DNA of 64,000 bases from Coriolopsis trogii (Eukaryota; Basidiomycota; Agaricomycetes; Polyporales; Polyporaceae), in the NCBI GenBank assembly GCA_020543525.1, contig JAHYIO010000001.1:1240001-1304000 (forward strand). Direction: 5' to 3'. Below are positions 61,301 to 64,000 of the stretch, in pieces. The notes beneath the pieces are model-generated. The model did no database searches. It had not been told where the DNA came from and saw nothing but the letters and a program-made list of their open reading frames with translations. Position 1 is the stretch's first letter; the number at the start of each line of letters is the position of its first letter. Both the position numbers and the translations under genes were made by a program.

Positions 61301-62981
61301 CATGCCTTGCGTGCCCGCCTCGGCTAGGCGGTCGATCATCTGCCGTTGGAGGGAGACGTTCGCCTTGAGGCCTGTGCTGTCCTCGACCTCGCCGGTCTCG
61401 AGAACTACAAGGACGTGTCAGTATTGGAAAGTGCGTGAGGAATTAATCGGCGATTGTACTTGCCCTCAATGTCCTCGCCTGGCACTGGCATGGCATCTTC
61501 TTGGGACTGTACCGTCTCGTCGTTCGTGATTAGACGGATGCATGGGACCTTCTTGTCTGCGTAGCGCTTCCTGTCAACATGCGGAACGTACACCTTCTCT
61601 ATGAAGCCCTGGTCGATGAGCTCACGTATGCGCGCACGGAAAAACCGACGATCCGTGCGCGTAGGGTTCACAAACCCCTACCAACCGATACGCGAGACTC
61701 GTGAGCTCTCCTGCATGCACTGAAGCCTGACACATGAAGGGCTTACAATTCTGCACACGAGGTTATTGGAGGTATGCATGTTGTGCGGGCAGTTCTTGAG
61801 CAGCTTCGTCAGGCGCGACCGAAGCACAGGCATGCTGGATAGATGACGGGCGTCGATGGGATCAAAGTGCACCGGGGCAAACGGTTTCGTCTCCTCCTGG
61901 TCAGAGTCCCCTTCGTCCGTGTCGCCTTCGTCCTTGCCCTGCTCCTCAGACACGGCCTGCTTTTCTTCGGCGGCGACCTGCTGCCAGACCGGACTGCGTT
62001 CATAGAAGTACTTGTGCACGCATATATTCGTGCTCACGCCCGGCTGTCGCAGCTTCATGCTATCGAGACAAAAAAAAAAGTCAGCTCGAGAGGGGTGAAA
62101 ATGCAGCCAAACGGGCGCATACACGTAGCCGAGCTCGACGAGCTGCTTGATGAGGTAGAAACACGTCTTCTGATCGTAGCCGGACTTCCTACCCAAGTCC
62201 AACACGCTCACACCCTTTTCCCTGCCTCTCGTTATGATTTGCAGCGCCGTATACACCATCGGCGTCAGCTTCGAAGGCTAAATCGGCAGTCCCATCAGCA
62301 TCCACTCTGCTCTTCACAAGAACGAGAACGAAGCACGCCACGTACCCGTATATGCGACCCCGTGAGCGCCGCGAAAGTCGTTTCCGGGTCAACCGCGACC
62401 CTCAACTGGTCTCCATACTGCGCCCTCAGCTCCTCGAGTGATCTGCATGCCGCGTCCGCCACGACGTCCAACCCCGTCGCCGCAGCAGCAGCGGGCGCCT
62501 CCTCCGCGGATCCCTCGCTCTTTGCTTTAGCCTTGCGGATCGCACTGGCCTGCGGGGCGACGAACACCTCGGTCGATCCGCCCGGGGGTACTGTCCCAAC
62601 GCGTACGCCAGGCTGCTGGACGATCACGGACCAGACGAACGCACAAAACGCGTCGTCGACCGTCTGGCCCTGTCTCGCGGACGGATGGGCGTAAAATTCG
62701 ACGATGAAGTCTCTCAGCCGTGAGACATCGCACCCTGCAGCAGAACGCACGGGTCAGTGACCGTACAGACATTGAAGAGGTTCGCGCATGGGGAGGAGAG
62801 GGTGGAGAAATCAAAACGACCCCTCTTGGATTCGAACCCGCCGACAAGCGTGTTTCGACACAGGGACTTCGCGTCCCGCTTCCACGCCACGATCACATGC
62901 GCATATCAAGAACACGGAGTGCTCACCCAGATCACCATCAAAGGAGAGCTCCCGCAGGCAATGGCGGACGAGTTCGTCCAT
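55330..62981 (-). CDS. TFC3: TFC3-like B-block-binding subunit of TFIIIC (tau138/GTF3C1)
   Basis: This subunit binds the B-box of tRNA genes and recruits TFIIIB and Pol III. Exon 1 (62927-62981) gives MDELVRHCLRELSFDGDLG; intron 1 (62735-62926, 192 nt) is followed by CDVSRLRDFIVEFY. Then come the B-block winged helix (LTPMVYTALQIITRGREKGV ... CFYLIKQLVELGYV) and further winged helices (RTDRRFFRARIRELIDQGFI, GMTLNELSASLGDFDRRTVD). A long basic/acidic region carries several AT-hooks (KRGRPRKYA, KKRRGRPPKKP, KKRGRPPKQ). More helical domains follow (RFLWTRDYDELVRDASVIIK, NLVSHSSHIFHLSYFF), ending WFLAESGRRWYLV. About 2,200 residues, the largest gene here. A perfect B-box lies in intron 1. Confidence 0.92.
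62813..62838 (-). promoter_or_regulatory. Perfect Pol III B-box with T-run in TFC3 intron 1
   Basis: On the minus strand, GGTTCGAATCC (62828-62838) is the canonical 11 bp B-box, and TTTT follows at 62813-62816. It lies mid-way in a 192 nt intron. Two small hairpins precede it, with arms GGGAC/GTCCC (62863-62877) and GTGT/ACAC (62850-62861). No complete tRNA cloverleaf forms: the T-stem pairs only two bases and no acceptor stem is found. It is either a TFIIIC-only site or a decayed tRNA. Confidence 0.6.
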
Positions 62982-63747
62982 GCTGCGGGCTCTGCAGTGG
63001 CTCCTGTCGTTGTTTCAACCGATCGTGAGAGCAGATGCGCGAGTTACGTCGTGATCACTGGTCGCAAGGGCACGTCCGATGCGGACTTGAGTGGATGCCG
63101 CCGTCTCTTGCAGACCTGGATGGGCGTAAATCCCAGCAGTGTCGGCCTGCGATGGGAGCGATAGAATCGTCGCGTCTTGCGATTGCGCCACGGAGCAACT
63201 CCCATGACTTCCATATCAGGCATGCCCGGCATTAGCCGGCCGACTGTCCAGGTCCGAGTCTCCAAGCTAGACTCACATGTCCGAATCGCCCCAACAGTTA
63301 CATATGCATGCCGAAAGGCCACCTCACACGATGACCGCTGCGACTGGCAGGCTACTATGAACAGCGTATCACATTTCTTTGAAAACAGCAGTACTCAAAG
63401 CGATGCGAGTAGGGAGGGGTAAGAGGGCGACGGAGGTAGTGTCGACCGTGACTAGAGCGAGGTATCTAAGGGTGCCCGTACGTCGACAGCGAGGGGGAGG
63501 ATCATAACGGTTATGTGGTGTGTGTGTAAAATACAATGAGTGTATCGTAAATATCATGAACAGGCGTCCGTACGGACACTTTTGGTCAGTTCTAACTGAG
63601 GAACGAATGTCCTTAAACCCGTCTAGAGCCGCCTCGCTACCTGGTGTGCAGAGCTCGGTCTCGTCCGCCCAAAGATGAGAAAAAGGAACCATAGATCGGG
63701 AAAGGTGAAACAACGATGGGAGGCACACGAGCGACGCGGAGGCATGC
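62982..63747. other. Intergenic, TFC3 promoter side
   Basis: This 766 bp lies between the TFC3 start and the end of the next minus-strand gene. A plus-strand ORF (62757-63164) spans TFC3 exon 1 antisense and has no motif. No element was recognised. Confidence 0.4.
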
Positions 63748-64000
63748 TCAGTGTTGCGTCGCCTGCTGCTGTTCCCGTGCATCCCAAAGTTGACGAAGGA
63801 CGTCCGAGAAGCCGAGCTTGCCCAGCTGCGCGTTCTGTTCAAAGCGCTGCACGAGCCAGTTCTCGAGCTTGTCTGCGGCAGTGCGCCAGAGCGCAACGCG
63901 CGCCTGGATTTCGGCCGTCTGTGCGAACGTCGTTGTCCCGTCCGGCGATGGCGAGTAGCGTATGCTCTCGTAGCACGTTGCGAACTGGGAGAGAGAAAGG
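63748..64000 (-). CDS. Last exon of an unrecognised gene (5' part outside the window)
   Basis: A terminal exon (63748-63984) of 79 codons including TGA is preceded by a clear acceptor (TTTCTCTCTCCCAG on the minus strand). The peptide has FATCYESIRYSPSPDGTTTF, then an apparently helical stretch AQTAEIQARVALWRTAADKL and ENWLVQRFEQNAQLGKLGFS, and ends in a Gln-rich tail, REQQQATQH. I cannot name the family. The smooth codon use and splice signal support a real exon, better than the longer shadow ORF in another frame at 63369-63896. Confidence 0.6.
   Translation of the reverse strand, partial: LSLSQFATCYESIRYSPSPDGTTTFAQTAEIQARVALWRTAADKLENWLVQRFEQNAQLGKLGFSDVLRQLWDAREQQQATQH

Noticed and set aside
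62757..63164. 135-codon plus-strand ORF overlapping TFC3 exon 1
   Set aside because: It is antisense to exon 1 and intron 1 of TFC3 and has no motif.
63369..63896. 175-codon minus-strand ORF at the window end
   Set aside because: A different frame of the same strand (63748-63984) has a clean acceptor and stop and better codon use; the longer ORF is a shadow.

Overview
The window is nuclear DNA of a filamentous basidiomycete, most likely an Agaricomycete. Genes are dense on both strands and are cut by many short GT..AG introns, mostly 50-65 nt. Intergenic distances are short, and the protein set is typical of mushroom-forming fungi: GPI-anchored chitin deacetylase, GH72 glucanosyltransferase, SUR7/PalI protein, Atg26-type sterol glucosyltransferase and a large-subunit catalase. 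The order within Agaricomycetes cannot be fixed from the sequence alone. I rebuilt gene models by joining exons through splice signals and family motifs. Splice sites are inferred, while the domain motifs are read directly.

Layout. 1-1106: 3' part of a C2H2 transcription factor. 3417-6145: large-subunit catalase behind a 2.3 kb intergenic region. 6497-7018: EMI1-like twin CX9C protein. 7271-11657: MCM5 and CSN6, head to head over a 203 bp promoter carrying an MCB box and two E-boxes. 12152-12969: TMEM205-like membrane protein. 13111-16919: U2A' (LEA1) and SAC1, head to head over 163 bp. 17227-18410: SET/NAP histone chaperone. 18800-27040: a cell-wall stretch with chitin deacetylase, GH72 glucanosyltransferase, an intron-containing tRNA-Lys(CUU), a 602 bp hAT-type MITE with an 8 bp target duplication, and a SUR7/PalI protein. 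27410-32712: ATG26 sterol glucosyltransferase. 32938-34491: 2OG-Fe(II) oxygenase. 34690-35405: a small graveyard with a decayed RIC1 exon copy, a 203 bp TA-flanked MITE inside it, and a tRNA-Lys 3' relic. 35730-39649: intact RIC1. 40076-40978: PRELI/Ups lipid-transfer protein. 41488-43238: metallo-beta-lactamase-fold hydrolase. 43809-50818: DRG2 GTPase and SSK2-type MAPKKK, head to head. 51510-54213: an uncharacterised polytopic membrane protein. 55330-62981: TFC3, the B-box-binding subunit of TFIIIC. 63748-64000: the last exon of an unrecognised gene.

Most genes are single-copy housekeeping functions: replication, splicing, Pol III transcription, signalosome, Golgi GEF and phosphoinositide turnover. 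There is no secondary-metabolite or mating-type cluster, and no large undescribed gene system. The best unexplained signals are non-coding. One is a perfect Pol III B-box with a T-run inside an unusually long first intron of TFC3, the gene for the protein that binds B-boxes. The others are the two MITEs, one of which dates itself against the duplicated RIC1 fragment.
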